From Paenibacillus gallinarum (lineage in GTDB: Bacteria; Bacillota; Bacilli; Paenibacillales; Paenibacillaceae), in NCBI RefSeq assembly GCF_014836635.1, contig NZ_JACSQL010000001.1, positions 965,881 to 1,029,880 of the forward strand: a stretch of DNA of 64,000 bases. The letters run 5' to 3'. How positions within the stretch are numbered: position 1 is the stretch's first letter; the number at the start of each line of letters is the position of its first letter. The notes beneath the pieces are model-generated. The model had not been told where the DNA came from. It searched no databases and worked only from the letters and a program-made list of their open reading frames with translations. Below are positions 17,128 to 27,070 of the stretch, one piece after another. The translations under genes were made by a program, and so were the position numbers.

Positions 17128-18177
17128 ATGCGAAAAAAAGTGACAATGCAGCAAATCGCAGATACGGTTGGTGTGTCCAAATTCGCTGTATCAAGAGCAC
17201 TCACAGGCAAATCTGGAGTTAGCGAACAAACAAGAGATAAGATCATTCGTACTGCGGGACAGCTGGGTTATTTTAAAAATGGATTTGGCGGTGCTTCAAG
17301 AGCTGTTGCGTTAGAACAAGAAAAGGAGAAAGAGCTACCCCCTGATTGGCGAAAACAGACAGGTACAGTCTTGGTCCTATTTCCGAATATAAGGTATCAA
17401 AACAAAGATTCTTTATATTGGGGTCCTATGTTCGAAGGCATATCTGCAAGGCTTAATGAGAAGGGATTCGATATTCTGACTCTAACTGAACCTTCTTCGG
17501 ATAAAGTGTTCTCGTTACTAAATCCCGATGCGATTCAAGGAGTGATTACGGTGGGTGCTGTATCTTCTGCGCTTCTGCTTGAATTTCAACGTATGCAGAT
17601 CCCTGTAGTTATGTTGGATCATTCCGATTCGGCATTTCACTGTGACACCGTTTTTAGTGACAATATAAGTCTCATGAGAGAGATGATGAATCAACTAATT
17701 GCAACAGGTTATCGCAAGTTTCAGTTTGTAGGGAATATTTATGATGCACCTAGCTTTTTAGAACGATGGACGGCATTTCGAATGACTCTTGATGAACATA
17801 ACATTCCTTTGGAACAGAATACGAAATTGTTTCACGAAGAAACTGAGGATCTCCAGCAAGCGGTGAGCGAGATTCCAAAAAGTCAACTTCCTGAAGTATT
17901 TGTATGTGTAAATGATTCAACAGCACGGTTTGTTCTTGAACAATTATCCAACCAAGATGTGTCGGTACCAGAAGACTGCGCTGTAACGGGTTTTGATAAT
18001 GTGGAAACAGATCTTCCGCTACTGGCTACAGTCGATGTGAATAAGTCATTACTTGGGAGAAGGGCAGTGGATCAATTGTTATGGAGAGTAGATCATCCGT
18101 CTTTACCGGTGGAACGACTTCTTATCCATGCAGATCTCATGTTCAGGGATACATATATGACAGTAAAAAGAGGCTAG
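17128..18177 (+). CDS. LacI-family transcriptional regulator
   Basis: 349 residues. The N-terminal LacI helix-turn-helix is MQQIADTVGVSKFAVSRALT, followed by the hinge helix and a periplasmic-binding-protein-like effector domain (DAIQGVITVGAV..., CVNDSTARFVLEQL, TGFDNVETDLPLL). It binds a sugar and controls nearby transport genes. It lies just upstream of the mannan/glucan transport operon and probably controls it. The start ATG at 17128 has an AGGTGAG site. A strong terminator follows. Confidence 0.92.
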   Translation: MRKKVTMQQIADTVGVSKFAVSRALTGKSGVSEQTRDKIIRTAGQLGYFKNGFGGASRAVALEQEKEKELPPDWRKQTGTVLVLFPNIRYQNKDSLYWGPMFEGISARLNEKGFDILTLTEPSSDKVFSLLNPDAIQGVITVGAVSSALLLEFQRMQIPVVMLDHSDSAFHCDTVFSDNISLMREMMNQLIATGYRKFQFVGNIYDAPSFLERWTAFRMTLDEHNIPLEQNTKLFHEETEDLQQAVSEIPKSQLPEVFVCVNDSTARFVLEQLSNQDVSVPEDCAVTGFDNVETDLPLLATVDVNKSLLGRRAVDQLLWRVDHPSLPVERLLIHADLMFRDTYMTVKRG

Positions 18178-18190
18178 TTATCAAAAAGGG

Positions 18191-18243
18191 GAACCATTAA
18201 TTTTGGGATGCCAATTCCAGAATTAATGGTTCTTTTATTTTCT
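18191..18243 (+). terminator. Rho-independent terminator
   Basis: GAACCATTAATTTTGG pairs with CCAGAATTAATGGTTC and is followed by TTTTATTTT. It separates the LacI gene from the transport operon. Confidence 0.9.
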
Positions 18244-18657
18244 GTTTTCTTTTTTGACCATAACAAAAACATCTTATGATTCATTTTGTTATTCAGAAAT
18301 TGTGAACAATTAAAGACAACGAGGCAGTGATTTGGAAATGGGAATTGCTTTGCATTATGAAGCTGAAGTTAGGATAACTGATTAACTTGAACTCCTATAG
18401 AATATAGGCAAGTAACCGTCAAAGCTTATTGTAATGACCTATTATAAAAAAATAGCAAAGGGATACCTAAATGACAGTAACATACTTTTAAAATAACAAA
18501 ATGTTATTTATGTAAAAAATTGTTTGACTAAAATCAAAAGGTGGTGTTATTGTTGTTTTGTAAAATGATTCCACTTATTTTGCAGGTGCAATCATTTTTA
18601 GATAACAGACAGCTATACTGTAACAAGGTGTCATCATTACAAAGGGGGCTATGTACT
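18244..18657 (+). promoter_or_regulatory. Regulatory region of the mannan transport operon with ATAACAAAA-type sites
   Basis: No gene is seen in this ~410-bp stretch. It contains an inverted pair ATAACAAAA (18260-18268) and TTTTGTTAT (18284-18292), and a compact palindrome AATAACAAAATGTTATT (18492-18508). The same 10-mer recurs upstream of the GH2 gene and of the second mannan block. A TTGACT at 18533-18538 lies just before the coding region. The sites are candidate operators, but the binding protein is not known. Confidence 0.5.
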
Positions 18658-20028
18658 TTGAAAAACATGAAAGCGCTTTTAATTTTATTGTTGGTGTCGT
18701 GTTTTGTGATTGTAGCCGGATGTAGCGGAGGAAAAACAGCAGAAAATCCAACTCCGCCAGAAGTGGAAGAAAAAACTCCAGAAAAGACAGAAGAACCACA
18801 AGCACCTGCTGTTGATCTTGGAGGTAGAACAATCAAGCTGTCAGCGTGGTGGGATCTTACACCAACCGATGCAGATGCTACAGGGCAAGCATTGGTTGAG
18901 CAACAGAAAAAAGTAGAAGAAAAGTATAATGTGAAAATCGAATACGTTAACGTACCTTTTGAAGAGTACATGGATAAGTTTACTACATCCGTTCTTGCAG
19001 GAGAACCATTCTCCGATATTGCCTTCCTTGAATACAAAAGTGCCTTGCCAACCATTCTGAAAGGCCAGCTTCTCAAAATTTCTGAATTTACCGCACCAAC
19101 CTCTAGTATAAACACAGATCAGCGACTAGCTAATCCAGCACCACCGCTTCTTGGAGAGCTATACGCCTTCAATGGCGGAGTCAAAGGAAACGGCGGTCAT
19201 GGAATTCATTATAATCGTGACCTATTTGAAAAACTTGGGCTTCCAGACCTCCAACAATTGTATGACAATGGCGAGTGGACCTGGAGTAAATTCCTTGAAA
19301 TAGCGAAACAAGCAACAAAAGATACAAATAACGATGGGAAAATGGATACTTATGGATTCTCTGGATGGGCAGCTGTAGTCGGACGTAACTTTATTGCAGC
19401 GAATGGTGGAAACACTGTTCTCGATCCAGAAAATGGGGAATCGAATGCTAAAGAAGGGTTTACAGATCCAAAAGCAATTGAAGCTATTGAATTTTTGGCA
19501 TCTTTATACAGCAACAATGTAGTAAAAGTGAAGACGGGAGACAAAGTGAATTGGGAAGAAGGCGACACCTTTAAAGACGGAGACGTTGCGATGTTCCATG
19601 CAGCACAGTGGATGGTCGGTGATCTGAACTTTGAAGTTGGGGTTGTCCCTTATCCAGTCGGACCACAAGGAAGCCCAGAAGTCACTTATGCGGATACAGG
19701 TTTGAATGCATATTTCATTCCGAAAGGCGTAAAAGATCCGGAATTGGTATATCAAGTATTTGAAGAATTATTTGATGTTCCTCAACTGGAAGAATATCCA
19801 ACGCAAAACTATTTGGAGAGTTTATACTCCACGGAAGATGATACACGTATTATTCGCGAACATATTACAGGTACAGGACTTGTAGGGTTGGATGAAGCTT
19901 ACCCAGAGTATCCATTCAATGATTTTATTGCTGATGTGATTGTGAATAATGCTTCCGTTGCATCTGCGGCGGAGAAATTTAAACAACAGGCGCAAGCTTC
20001 GATCGACAAGCTGGGAGCAGCCAAATAA
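18658..20028 (+). CDS. Sugar ABC transporter substrate-binding lipoprotein
   Basis: 456 residues from a TTG start. The signal peptide ends in VIVAGC (Cys22), a lipobox. The rest is a family 1 extracellular solute-binding protein (HGIHYNRDLFEKLGL; WTWSKFLEIAKQATKDTNND; ADTGLNAYFIPKGVKDPELV). AAAGGGGG 9 bp before the TTG at 18658 fixes the start. An upstream in-frame TTG at 18541 is much weaker. It is the first gene of the large transport operon and is followed by a stem-loop before the next binding protein. The likely ligand is a mannan- or glucan-derived oligosaccharide, inferred from the linked hydrolases. Confidence 0.9.
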   Translation: MKNMKALLILLLVSCFVIVAGCSGGKTAENPTPPEVEEKTPEKTEEPQAPAVDLGGRTIKLSAWWDLTPTDADATGQALVEQQKKVEEKYNVKIEYVNVPFEEYMDKFTTSVLAGEPFSDIAFLEYKSALPTILKGQLLKISEFTAPTSSINTDQRLANPAPPLLGELYAFNGGVKGNGGHGIHYNRDLFEKLGLPDLQQLYDNGEWTWSKFLEIAKQATKDTNNDGKMDTYGFSGWAAVVGRNFIAANGGNTVLDPENGESNAKEGFTDPKAIEAIEFLASLYSNNVVKVKTGDKVNWEEGDTFKDGDVAMFHAAQWMVGDLNFEVGVVPYPVGPQGSPEVTYADTGLNAYFIPKGVKDPELVYQVFEELFDVPQLEEYPTQNYLESLYSTEDDTRIIREHITGTGLVGLDEAYPEYPFNDFIADVIVNNASVASAAEKFKQQAQASIDKLGAAK

Positions 20029-20042
20029 GTATGAAGTTTAGC

Positions 20043-20093
20043 AATCTACGAGAACAAGGGAGCATTATTAAATTAAGCTCCCTTTCGTAGATT
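20043..20093 (+). other. Intercistronic stem-loop
   Basis: AATCTACG with AAGGGAGC pairs with GCTCCCTT and CGTAGATT. It has no T run. It is a likely mRNA-stabilising or attenuating hairpin between the two binding-protein genes. Confidence 0.55.
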
Positions 20094-20127
20094 CATCTGC
20101 CTAAGATAGCAGAGGGGGGAGTTACTA

Positions 20128-23091
20128 TTGAAGGGCCAGAGAAGAGTCTGCGTATGGATCATGAAAAGTATTATTATTGCGGGTTGTGTATCGCTTGTAT
20201 TTGCCGGAGGCAACAGTCAATTGGCCTTTGCTACTTCAGTAAACACAGATAATGTAGAGACCGAAAAGGGTGATTTGTCATCTTCGTCGACTTCAATAAG
20301 CGAAGATAATGGATATCAACTTTCCAGCACTGAACTGTACAGTGAATATATGGAGAAATATAAAGAGGAACCTTTCCCTACAAGCGAAATCGTATTAGGT
20401 GCGGATATGGTAAGCGATTTGAATGGGGAAGACAGTGAAATCATTACTGATTTTGAAGGGAAAACCGGAAAGTCGGTAAAAACCGGAGAAAAAAGCAGTG
20501 TCACGTGGACTTTTGAAGTAGCAGATCCAGGTTTGTACCAGCTGGAAACGAACTACTATCCAATCGAAGGGAAAAGTTCTGCCATAGAACGAAGTGTTCT
20601 GATCGATGGTGAACTTCCTTTTCAAGAAGCAGCTTTCATACAGATGGACAGAGTATGGGGCAATGTAAAGGATGAGCCTCAGCAGGATAATCGAGGAAAT
20701 GATCTTAGGCCTCAACAGCAGGAAAAACCAGTATGGAAAACGACCTTGTTTAAAGATTCCAATGGATATTATGAAGAACCATTCACTTTTTATTTTAGCG
20801 AGGGAGAACACACATTAACGCTTACGTCTCAGCGTGAGCCGATGGTGATCAATGAAATCAGACTTTTACATGAGGAGCTTCCGCCCGAATATACTACATA
20901 TGCTGCAGAGTATAAGGATCAGGTGCAGCGTACGCCTGACGATGTGTTCATAGAACTTCAAGCTGAAAAAGCGTCAGCTAAATCCTCACCGACACTTTAT
21001 CCGTTAATGGATCGTTCCTCACCGGCAGTGCAGCCGTATAGCCCGTCCGTATCTAAAATCAATACGATAGGGGGGTATAACTGGCGAATCCCCGGTCAGT
21101 GGATTGAATGGAACGTAGAAGTGCCCGAGGAAGGCATGTACGAGCTAGCTTTTAAAGCAAAGCAAAACTTCTCACGAGGAGTCTATTCTACCCGAAAAAT
21201 CATGATTAACGGAGAAATTCCTTTTCAAGAAATGAATAGAGTATCCTTCCGTTACAAGAGCAGTTATGCGATGCAAGTTATGGGGGATGATGAGAATCCT
21301 TATTTGTATCATTTGAAAAAGGGAACAAACGTCATTCGAATGGAAGTAAGTTTGGGTGAATTTGCATCACTGATTAGAGAGGTACAAGAAAGTCTAACTG
21401 AACTAAATGCCATGTACCGAAAAATATTAATGATTACAGGTACAGCACCGGATGAAGTACGGGATTACAGACTTAGCGAACGCGTACCTAATATCCTGGA
21501 TGTTTTTGCAAATGAAAGCGAACGATTAAAAGCAGTAGGAAAACGTTTACGTGAGTTATCTGACGAAGAAGGGGATCAAGATGCCCTGCTCAAAACGATG
21601 GCTCTGCAGCTCGATGAAATGATTGAAGATCCGGATACGATACCGAGAAGGTTATCTGCATATAAAACCAATACAGGCGGACTTGGAACTTGGTTACAGC
21701 AAACAAGGGAACAACCGCTGGAAATTGATGCTATCTATGTTACTTCTCCTGGGAAAAAAGCTCCGGAAAAAGGGATGGGATGGTTTGCCCGCACTTGGCA
21801 CGAGATCGTAACCTTCTTCTATTCCTTCTTTATTGATTATGACCAGATTGGTAATGCTGCTACGGGAAATACGGATAAGACGATAACCGTATGGATTGGA
21901 AGCGGTCGTGATCAGGCCAATACCATTAAATCAATGATTGACGAAACGTTTACGCCGGAATCAGGGATACAAGTCAATCTTAAGCTCGTGCCGATGAATT
22001 CACTACTTCCTGCTACTCTTTCGGGGGAAGGGCCAGATGTAGCAATGCAGATGGGTAACGATGTTCCTGTGAATTATGCCATGAGAAAAGCTGCGGCTGA
22101 TTTGTCTCAGTTTGATGACTTTAATGAAGTGAAGCAGCAGTTCAGAGAGAGTGCCATGGTTCCTTACACTTTTGAAAACGGAGTGTATGCTTTACCTGAA
22201 ACGCAGACATTTAATATGTTATTTTACCGAAAAGACGTACTAGAAGAACTGGGTCTTCAAACACCGCAAACTTGGGAAGAAGTAGGAAGCCTCTTGACTG
22301 TACTTGATAAAAATCATATGGACTTTGGCTTACCGCTGGTAACGCAGCCTCAATATCCTGGTGAAAACGTTCCGCCGAATTCCGTGTATTCCATGCTCTT
22401 ATTCCAAGGTGGCGGTGAGTTCTACAGAGATGGAAGCAAGGAATCTAATCTGGACTCAAAAATTGGAATGGAAGCGTTTAAACAGTGGACTGAATTTTAT
22501 ACGGATTACAAATTAGAACGTGAATACGACTTTGCGAACCGATTCAGAACAGGCGAGATGCCGATTGGTATCGCAGATTACACTACCTATAACCAGCTGA
22601 CTGTGTTTGCTCCGGAAATTCGAGGAATGTGGGGATTTACTATGATTCCTGGTACCGTGCAAGCAGACGGATCTACTGATCACACGGTTGCCAGCGGTGG
22701 AAGCGGGGTACTGATGCTCGAAGATGCAGCAGATAAACAAGCGGCATGGGAGTATATGAAGTGGTGGACTAGTGAAGAGACGCAAGTCAAATTCGGAAGA
22801 GAAATGGAAGGGCTGATGGGTGCAGCAGCCAGATATCCAACGGCGAATATCGCAGCACTCGAGAAACTTCCTTGGCCAGTCGAAGATTATGAGAATCTGC
22901 AAAAGCAGATGGAGTGGGTCAGAGGAATACCGGAAGTGCCAGGTGGATATTTTACCGGCCGCCATCTCATTAATGCATTCTATCGTTCCGTTGATGCAAA
23001 GATCGAACCAAGAGAAGCACTTATGGACTATGTACAATATATCCAAGATGAGATTCGTGTAAAACGTAATGAATTCGGTCTGCCGGAGTAA
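20128..23091 (+). CDS. Extracellular solute-binding protein fused to two carbohydrate-binding-like modules
   Basis: 987 residues, about twice the normal binding-protein length. A signal peptide (MKGQRRVCVWIMKSIIIAGC...) is followed by two beta-rich modules resembling CBM6/35-type domains: residues ~85-250 (VTWTFEVADPGLYQLETNYY) and ~290-425 (IPGQWIEWNVEVPEEGMYEL). Both contain an iNGE/DGE(L/I)PFQE motif. A helical linker (425-560) leads to a family 1 solute-binding domain from ~590 (ITVWIGSGRDQANTI) to the end. AGAGGGGGG precedes the TTG start. It is the second binding protein of the operon and sits directly before a permease pair. The modules may hold a polysaccharide near the transporter, but this is inference. 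Confidence 0.85.
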   Translation: MKGQRRVCVWIMKSIIIAGCVSLVFAGGNSQLAFATSVNTDNVETEKGDLSSSSTSISEDNGYQLSSTELYSEYMEKYKEEPFPTSEIVLGADMVSDLNGEDSEIITDFEGKTGKSVKTGEKSSVTWTFEVADPGLYQLETNYYPIEGKSSAIERSVLIDGELPFQEAAFIQMDRVWGNVKDEPQQDNRGNDLRPQQQEKPVWKTTLFKDSNGYYEEPFTFYFSEGEHTLTLTSQREPMVINEIRLLHEELPPEYTTYAAEYKDQVQRTPDDVFIELQAEKASAKSSPTLYPLMDRSSPAVQPYSPSVSKINTIGGYNWRIPGQWIEWNVEVPEEGMYELAFKAKQNFSRGVYSTRKIMINGEIPFQEMNRVSFRYKSSYAMQVMGDDENPYLYHLKKGTNVIRMEVSLGEFASLIREVQESLTELNAMYRKILMITGTAPDEVRDYRLSERVPNILDVFANESERLKAVGKRLRELSDEEGDQDALLKTMALQLDEMIEDPDTIPRRLSAYKTNTGGLGTWLQQTREQPLEIDAIYVTSPGKKAPEKGMGWFARTWHEIVTFFYSFFIDYDQIGNAATGNTDKTITVWIGSGRDQANTIKSMIDETFTPESGIQVNLKLVPMNSLLPATLSGEGPDVAMQMGNDVPVNYAMRKAAADLSQFDDFNEVKQQFRESAMVPYTFENGVYALPETQTFNMLFYRKDVLEELGLQTPQTWEEVGSLLTVLDKNHMDFGLPLVTQPQYPGENVPPNSVYSMLLFQGGGEFYRDGSKESNLDSKIGMEAFKQWTEFYTDYKLEREYDFANRFRTGEMPIGIADYTTYNQLTVFAPEIRGMWGFTMIPGTVQADGSTDHTVASGGSGVLMLEDAADKQAAWEYMKWWTSEETQVKFGREMEGLMGAAARYPTANIAALEKLPWPVEDYENLQKQMEWVRGIPEVPGGYFTGRHLINAFYRSVDAKIEPREALMDYVQYIQDEIRVKRNEFGLPE

Positions 23092-23107
23092 AGGAGGGTG
23101 AGACGTC

Positions 23108-24076
23108 ATGTCAGATTTACAACTTAAAAATAAAGTGGGGGGCGTCCCTCCAGAGGAACGGTCGCTTCGGCGCCGTGAGCGGCGGAAACAAAAGCTTCAT
23201 CAGATCAAAATTAATAAACATTTATATATCCTGATGGCACCTTACATGGTCCTGTTTTTAATGTTTACAGTATTGCCTGTTCTTTTATCCATCGTAATCA
23301 GCTTTACCTATTTCAACATGCTCGAAATGCCTAAATTTGTCGGTTGGCAGAACTACACCAGATTGTTTCTAGAAGATGATATTTTTCTAATTGCTTTGAA
23401 AAATACATTTTTATTCGCTGCCATTACAGGTCCTGTAAGTTACTTAGCTTGTTTTATATTTGCATGGATTATTAATGAACTTAGCCCGAAATTACGGGCG
23501 CTGATGACCCTGATTTTCTACGCACCTTCCATTTCAGGTAACGTATTTTTCATTTGGCTCCTGATCTTTTCGGGAGATCGTTACGGAATCATCAACGGTT
23601 TGCTCATTAAGCTGGGCATTCTGCTAGAACCAATTCAGTGGCTCAAAACAGAAGCGTATATCATGCCTATTATCATACTCGTGCAGCTTTGGCTAAGTCT
23701 TGGAACAGGTTTCTTAGCATTTATTGCTGGACTGCAAACGGTAGATAAGACGCTCTATGAAGCAGGTGCGGTGGATGGAATAAAGAACCGCTGGCAAGAG
23801 CTGTGGTATATTACGCTGCCTTCGATGAAACCACAGCTGATGTTTGGTGCTGTTATTCAAATCACTTCTTCGTTTGCTGTAGCCGATGTATCCATTCAGC
23901 TGGCAGGTTTTCCGAGCGTCAACTATGCCGCAGAAACGATTGTTACTCACTTAATGGATTTCGGTACCATCCGATTCGAGATGGGTTTTGCATCCGCAAT
24001 TGCTACCGTTCTATTCATGCTAATGGTGGGTTCTAACATGATCGTTCAAAAATTGCTCAGGAAAGTAGGTGAGTAA
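23108..24076 (+). CDS. Sugar ABC transporter permease (MalF-type)
   Basis: 322 residues with six predicted transmembrane helices after a basic N-terminus. The EAA loop EAGAVDGIKNRWQELWYITL contacts the ATPase subunit. It follows the modular binding protein by 16 bp and overlaps or abuts its partner permease gene. No ATPase gene is present, so a shared MsmX-type ATPase encoded elsewhere is expected. Confidence 0.93.
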   Translation: MSDLQLKNKVGGVPPEERSLRRRERRKQKLHQIKINKHLYILMAPYMVLFLMFTVLPVLLSIVISFTYFNMLEMPKFVGWQNYTRLFLEDDIFLIALKNTFLFAAITGPVSYLACFIFAWIINELSPKLRALMTLIFYAPSISGNVFFIWLLIFSGDRYGIINGLLIKLGILLEPIQWLKTEAYIMPIIILVQLWLSLGTGFLAFIAGLQTVDKTLYEAGAVDGIKNRWQELWYITLPSMKPQLMFGAVIQITSSFAVADVSIQLAGFPSVNYAAETIVTHLMDFGTIRFEMGFASAIATVLFMLMVGSNMIVQKLLRKVGE

Positions 24077-24080
24077 AGCG

Positions 24081-24950
24081 ATGAATTTTACGCTTAGCAT
24101 GTTCCGTAATAAAAGAGTGAATCGCTCTTTCTGGGGCAGCTTCTTCCTCTTTCTGCTCCTGGCTGTGATCGGTGCTTTTATGGTGTTGCCATTGGTGTAT
24201 GCAATCAATGCTGCTTTTAAACCGCTGGATGAAATCTTTATTTTTCCTCCAACTTTGTTCGTGAGAAATCCTACCCTAGATAACTTTGCAGACTTAATAA
24301 ATCTGCTGGGTGCCTCATGGGTTCCTTTTACAAGGTATATCTTTAATACGGTATTTATCACGGGTGTAGGGATTGTTGGGCACGTGCTGTTAGCATCAGC
24401 AGCTGCTTACCCGCTTGCAAAACATCGTTTCCCAGGCAGTAATCTCACGTTTAAGCTCATTGTATTATCACTGATGTTTACTCCTGCAGTTACTGCAATT
24501 CCTACGTACATGATCATGTCTTGGTTAGGATGGGTTGACACTTACTGGGCGGTCATTATTCCAGCTTTCTCATACCCGTTAGGGCTGTACCTTATGAAGC
24601 AGTTCATGGAGCAGATTCCTGATGCACTAATCGAAGCAGCAAAAATCGATGGGGCAACGGAATATCGGATTTTCTGGACGATTGTTATGCCTAACGTAAA
24701 GCCGGCTTGGCTGACTTTAATCATTTTACTATTTCAAATCTTATGGGGAACGGATGGCAATGGCTTTATTTATAGTGAGCAGCTCAAGACGCTGACTTCG
24801 GCAACCACCAATATCGTACAAGGCGGGATCGCAAGAGCTGGGGTTGGAGCTGCGGTTGCACTGATGATGATGAGTGTGCCGATTACGATTTTTGTCTTCT
24901 CACAAAGCCGGATTATTGAAACAATGGCCACATCCGGAATGAAGGAATGA
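24081..24950 (+). CDS. Sugar ABC transporter permease (MalG-type)
   Basis: 289 residues. Six predicted transmembrane helices and the EAA loop EAAKIDGATEYRIFWTIVMP are visible. The ATG at 24081 has AGGTGAG 7 bp upstream. A GTG at 24069, overlapping the previous gene by 8 bp, is an alternative start. It pairs with the MalF-type permease just upstream. Confidence 0.92.
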   Translation: MNFTLSMFRNKRVNRSFWGSFFLFLLLAVIGAFMVLPLVYAINAAFKPLDEIFIFPPTLFVRNPTLDNFADLINLLGASWVPFTRYIFNTVFITGVGIVGHVLLASAAAYPLAKHRFPGSNLTFKLIVLSLMFTPAVTAIPTYMIMSWLGWVDTYWAVIIPAFSYPLGLYLMKQFMEQIPDALIEAAKIDGATEYRIFWTIVMPNVKPAWLTLIILLFQILWGTDGNGFIYSEQLKTLTSATTNIVQGGIARAGVGAAVALMMMSVPITIFVFSQSRIIETMATSGMKE

Positions 24951-24965
24951 GGAGGGTGGATACCA

Positions 24966-26453
24966 ATGAAGCAAGCATATAGACGTCTTCTCAGCCGCAC
25001 GATTCTGGGTGTTGCTGTTTGTTCCATGGCACTTGCTTCCCATGGCACCGCAGTACTTGCAAAGGCTCCTTATGAGAGTTACACCTACGATTATTATGAG
25101 GAAGCGGTACCTGCTCCAGATGCATATTTGCCAGAGAAAAGTATATCAGGGCAAGATCTCGGAATCGGCAGTTTTTCTACACCTCAAGATCTCTTTGTGT
25201 CAAACGAGGGGGAGATTTACATTGCAGATACGGGAAATAACCGAATTGTGATTTTGACGGATGACTGGAAGGTGGTAAAAGTGATCACCTCCTTCCAGCA
25301 TGATTCAAAAGAAGATACTTTTCTAGCCCCGAGCGGGGTAGTCGTAAGCGAAGATGGGAATTTGTATGTAGCGGATACGGAAAATAAACGAGTTGTTGTT
25401 TTGTCTCCAGAAGGAAACCTGATTCATATCATTGAAAATCCTCAGTCCGATTTACTGGGAGCTTCCTTTTCCTTCGTCCCACTTAAGTTGTCAGTAGACG
25501 CTGGCGGGCGGGTTTTTGTCATCGCAAGAGGGGCATATGAAGGAATGTTGCAATTTGATAATAATGGTGAATTTATCGGATACTCTGGAACCAACAAAGT
25601 TCGGCGTGATTTTACAGACTACATATGGAGGCTCCTTGCAAGTGATGCTCAAAAGAAACAGATGCAATTATATATACCAACCGAGTTCTCAAATCTTGAT
25701 ATAGGCAGCAAAGGATTTCTGTACGCAACTAACGTAGATCCAGGATCAACGGAACCTGTAAAAAGATTGAATCCTTCCGGTGAAGATGTACTGAAACGTT
25801 ACGGTTATTTTGATGTCAAAGGAGATCTTGTATACCGCTTAAGAGGTGCATCGGGAGGTCCCTCCCGACTCGTTGATATCAAGTATTGGGGCAACGGGAT
25901 GTACAGTGTACTTGATGCACTGCGCGGACGGGTGTTCACCTATAACGACGAAGGTAATCTTCTATTCATCTTTGGAGGGATCGGTACGCAGGTCGGTACG
26001 TTCCGTACACCGGTAGCATTAGACCGACTGGGAAATAAGCAACTGATATTGGATCAGGGAAAAGAAACGATTACCATTTTCAAACCGACGGAATATGGAA
26101 CTGCAATTCAAGAAGCCGTTGCACACCATTATGCCGGTGATGACACAAAAGCAGTTGAGAAATGGCGAGAGGTTCTGCGTCTGAATGCAAACTACGATAT
26201 CGCTTATATCGGTATTGGAAAATCACTTTTGTATGATAAGCAGAATAAAGCAGCAATGGAGTATTTTAAACTTGGGATGGACCGTAAAAATTACTCAGTT
26301 GCCTTTAAACGCCATCGGAAAGAAGTGCTACAGGAACATTTCGGGACCTTTTTGACGGTAGCTACCGGCGGAGTTGTACTGATTATTGCTTTACGGGCAG
26401 TTCGATCACGGAGCAGAAGGAGGGGAGAGCGAAATGAAGCAGGACTTTTTTAA
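24966..26453 (+). CDS. NHL-repeat/TPR protein with C-terminal membrane anchor
   Basis: 495 residues. A signal peptide (first ~33 residues) is followed by NHL-type beta-propeller repeats (FSTPQDLFVSNEGEIYIADT, LAPSGVVVSEDGNLYVADTE, and more to ~370). A TPR-like helical stretch follows (~380-450, AVEKWREVLRLNANYDIAYI), then a single transmembrane helix (~460-478) and a basic tail. It would display a propeller outside the cell. It sits between permease genes and the YIP1 gene, whose start lies inside its last codons. It could be an assembly or polysaccharide-contact subunit of the uptake system. Function unproven. Confidence 0.8.
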   Translation: MKQAYRRLLSRTILGVAVCSMALASHGTAVLAKAPYESYTYDYYEEAVPAPDAYLPEKSISGQDLGIGSFSTPQDLFVSNEGEIYIADTGNNRIVILTDDWKVVKVITSFQHDSKEDTFLAPSGVVVSEDGNLYVADTENKRVVVLSPEGNLIHIIENPQSDLLGASFSFVPLKLSVDAGGRVFVIARGAYEGMLQFDNNGEFIGYSGTNKVRRDFTDYIWRLLASDAQKKQMQLYIPTEFSNLDIGSKGFLYATNVDPGSTEPVKRLNPSGEDVLKRYGYFDVKGDLVYRLRGASGGPSRLVDIKYWGNGMYSVLDALRGRVFTYNDEGNLLFIFGGIGTQVGTFRTPVALDRLGNKQLILDQGKETITIFKPTEYGTAIQEAVAHHYAGDDTKAVEKWREVLRLNANYDIAYIGIGKSLLYDKQNKAAMEYFKLGMDRKNYSVAFKRHRKEVLQEHFGTFLTVATGGVVLIIALRAVRSRSRRRGERNEAGLF

Positions 26454-27054
26454 GTTCCCATTGCATCTGATCGTACATCCATTCGACGGTTTCTGGGATT
26501 TGAAATATGAAGGAAAAGGAAAAGTCAAAGTTGCTCTCATTATTGTATTCGTTCTGTTTCTTACGTTTGTCCTTCAGCGGCAATTTGCAGGTTTTCTAGT
26601 TAACTACAATGACCCAAGAACGCTGAATAGTTTAGCTGAACTTCAATATGTTATTCTTCCTTTTTTTCTATGGTGCATTGCAGGTTGGTCGATTACGACC
26701 CTTATGGAGGGAGAGGGGAAATTCCGAGAAATTGTGATGGCCACTGCTTACTCTCTTGTACCCATCATCTTGATCTATCTACCGATGACTCTCATTAGCC
26801 GATTTTTAACCGTAGAAGAAAGCTCTTTTTATTATTTATTTAATACCTTTGCTATTATCTGGTTCTTATATCTGCTGTTTGTAGGGACGATGACAGTTCA
26901 TCAGTATACCCCAGCGAAGACGATCCTTACGATGCTGCTAACCGTTGTAACGATGGGAATTATGGTTTTTCTAGGTACACTGGTCTTTAGTCTAATTCAG
27001 CAAATGATCGAGTTTATCGTTAATATCTACCGGGAATTGATATTCCGAATATAA
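26434..27054 (+). CDS. YIP1-family membrane protein
   Basis: 206 residues with about five transmembrane segments. The N-terminus FFKFPLHLIVHPFDGFWDLK is the usual start of bacterial YIP1-domain proteins. AAGGAGGGGAG lies just upstream of the ATG at 26434, which overlaps the end of the NHL gene by 20 bp, so translation is coupled. In this locus it is always expected to be made with the NHL and DUF5696 proteins. The role is unknown. Confidence 0.8.
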   Translation: MKQDFFKFPLHLIVHPFDGFWDLKYEGKGKVKVALIIVFVLFLTFVLQRQFAGFLVNYNDPRTLNSLAELQYVILPFFLWCIAGWSITTLMEGEGKFREIVMATAYSLVPIILIYLPMTLISRFLTVEESSFYYLFNTFAIIWFLYLLFVGTMTVHQYTPAKTILTMLLTVVTMGIMVFLGTLVFSLIQQMIEFIVNIYRELIFRI

Positions 27055-27070
27055 AGGAGGCGTAAGTCTA

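Noticed and set aside
18534..19115. Long open frame (193 codons) on the minus strand opposite the first binding-protein gene
   Set aside because: It is antisense to a clear binding-protein gene, has no ribosome binding site, and its residue composition (Ser, Phe, Val rich) is that of a shadow frame.
22513..23109. 198-codon open frame on the minus strand
   Set aside because: It overlaps completely the solute-binding domain of the modular binding protein. Cys/His/Ile-rich text without family features.
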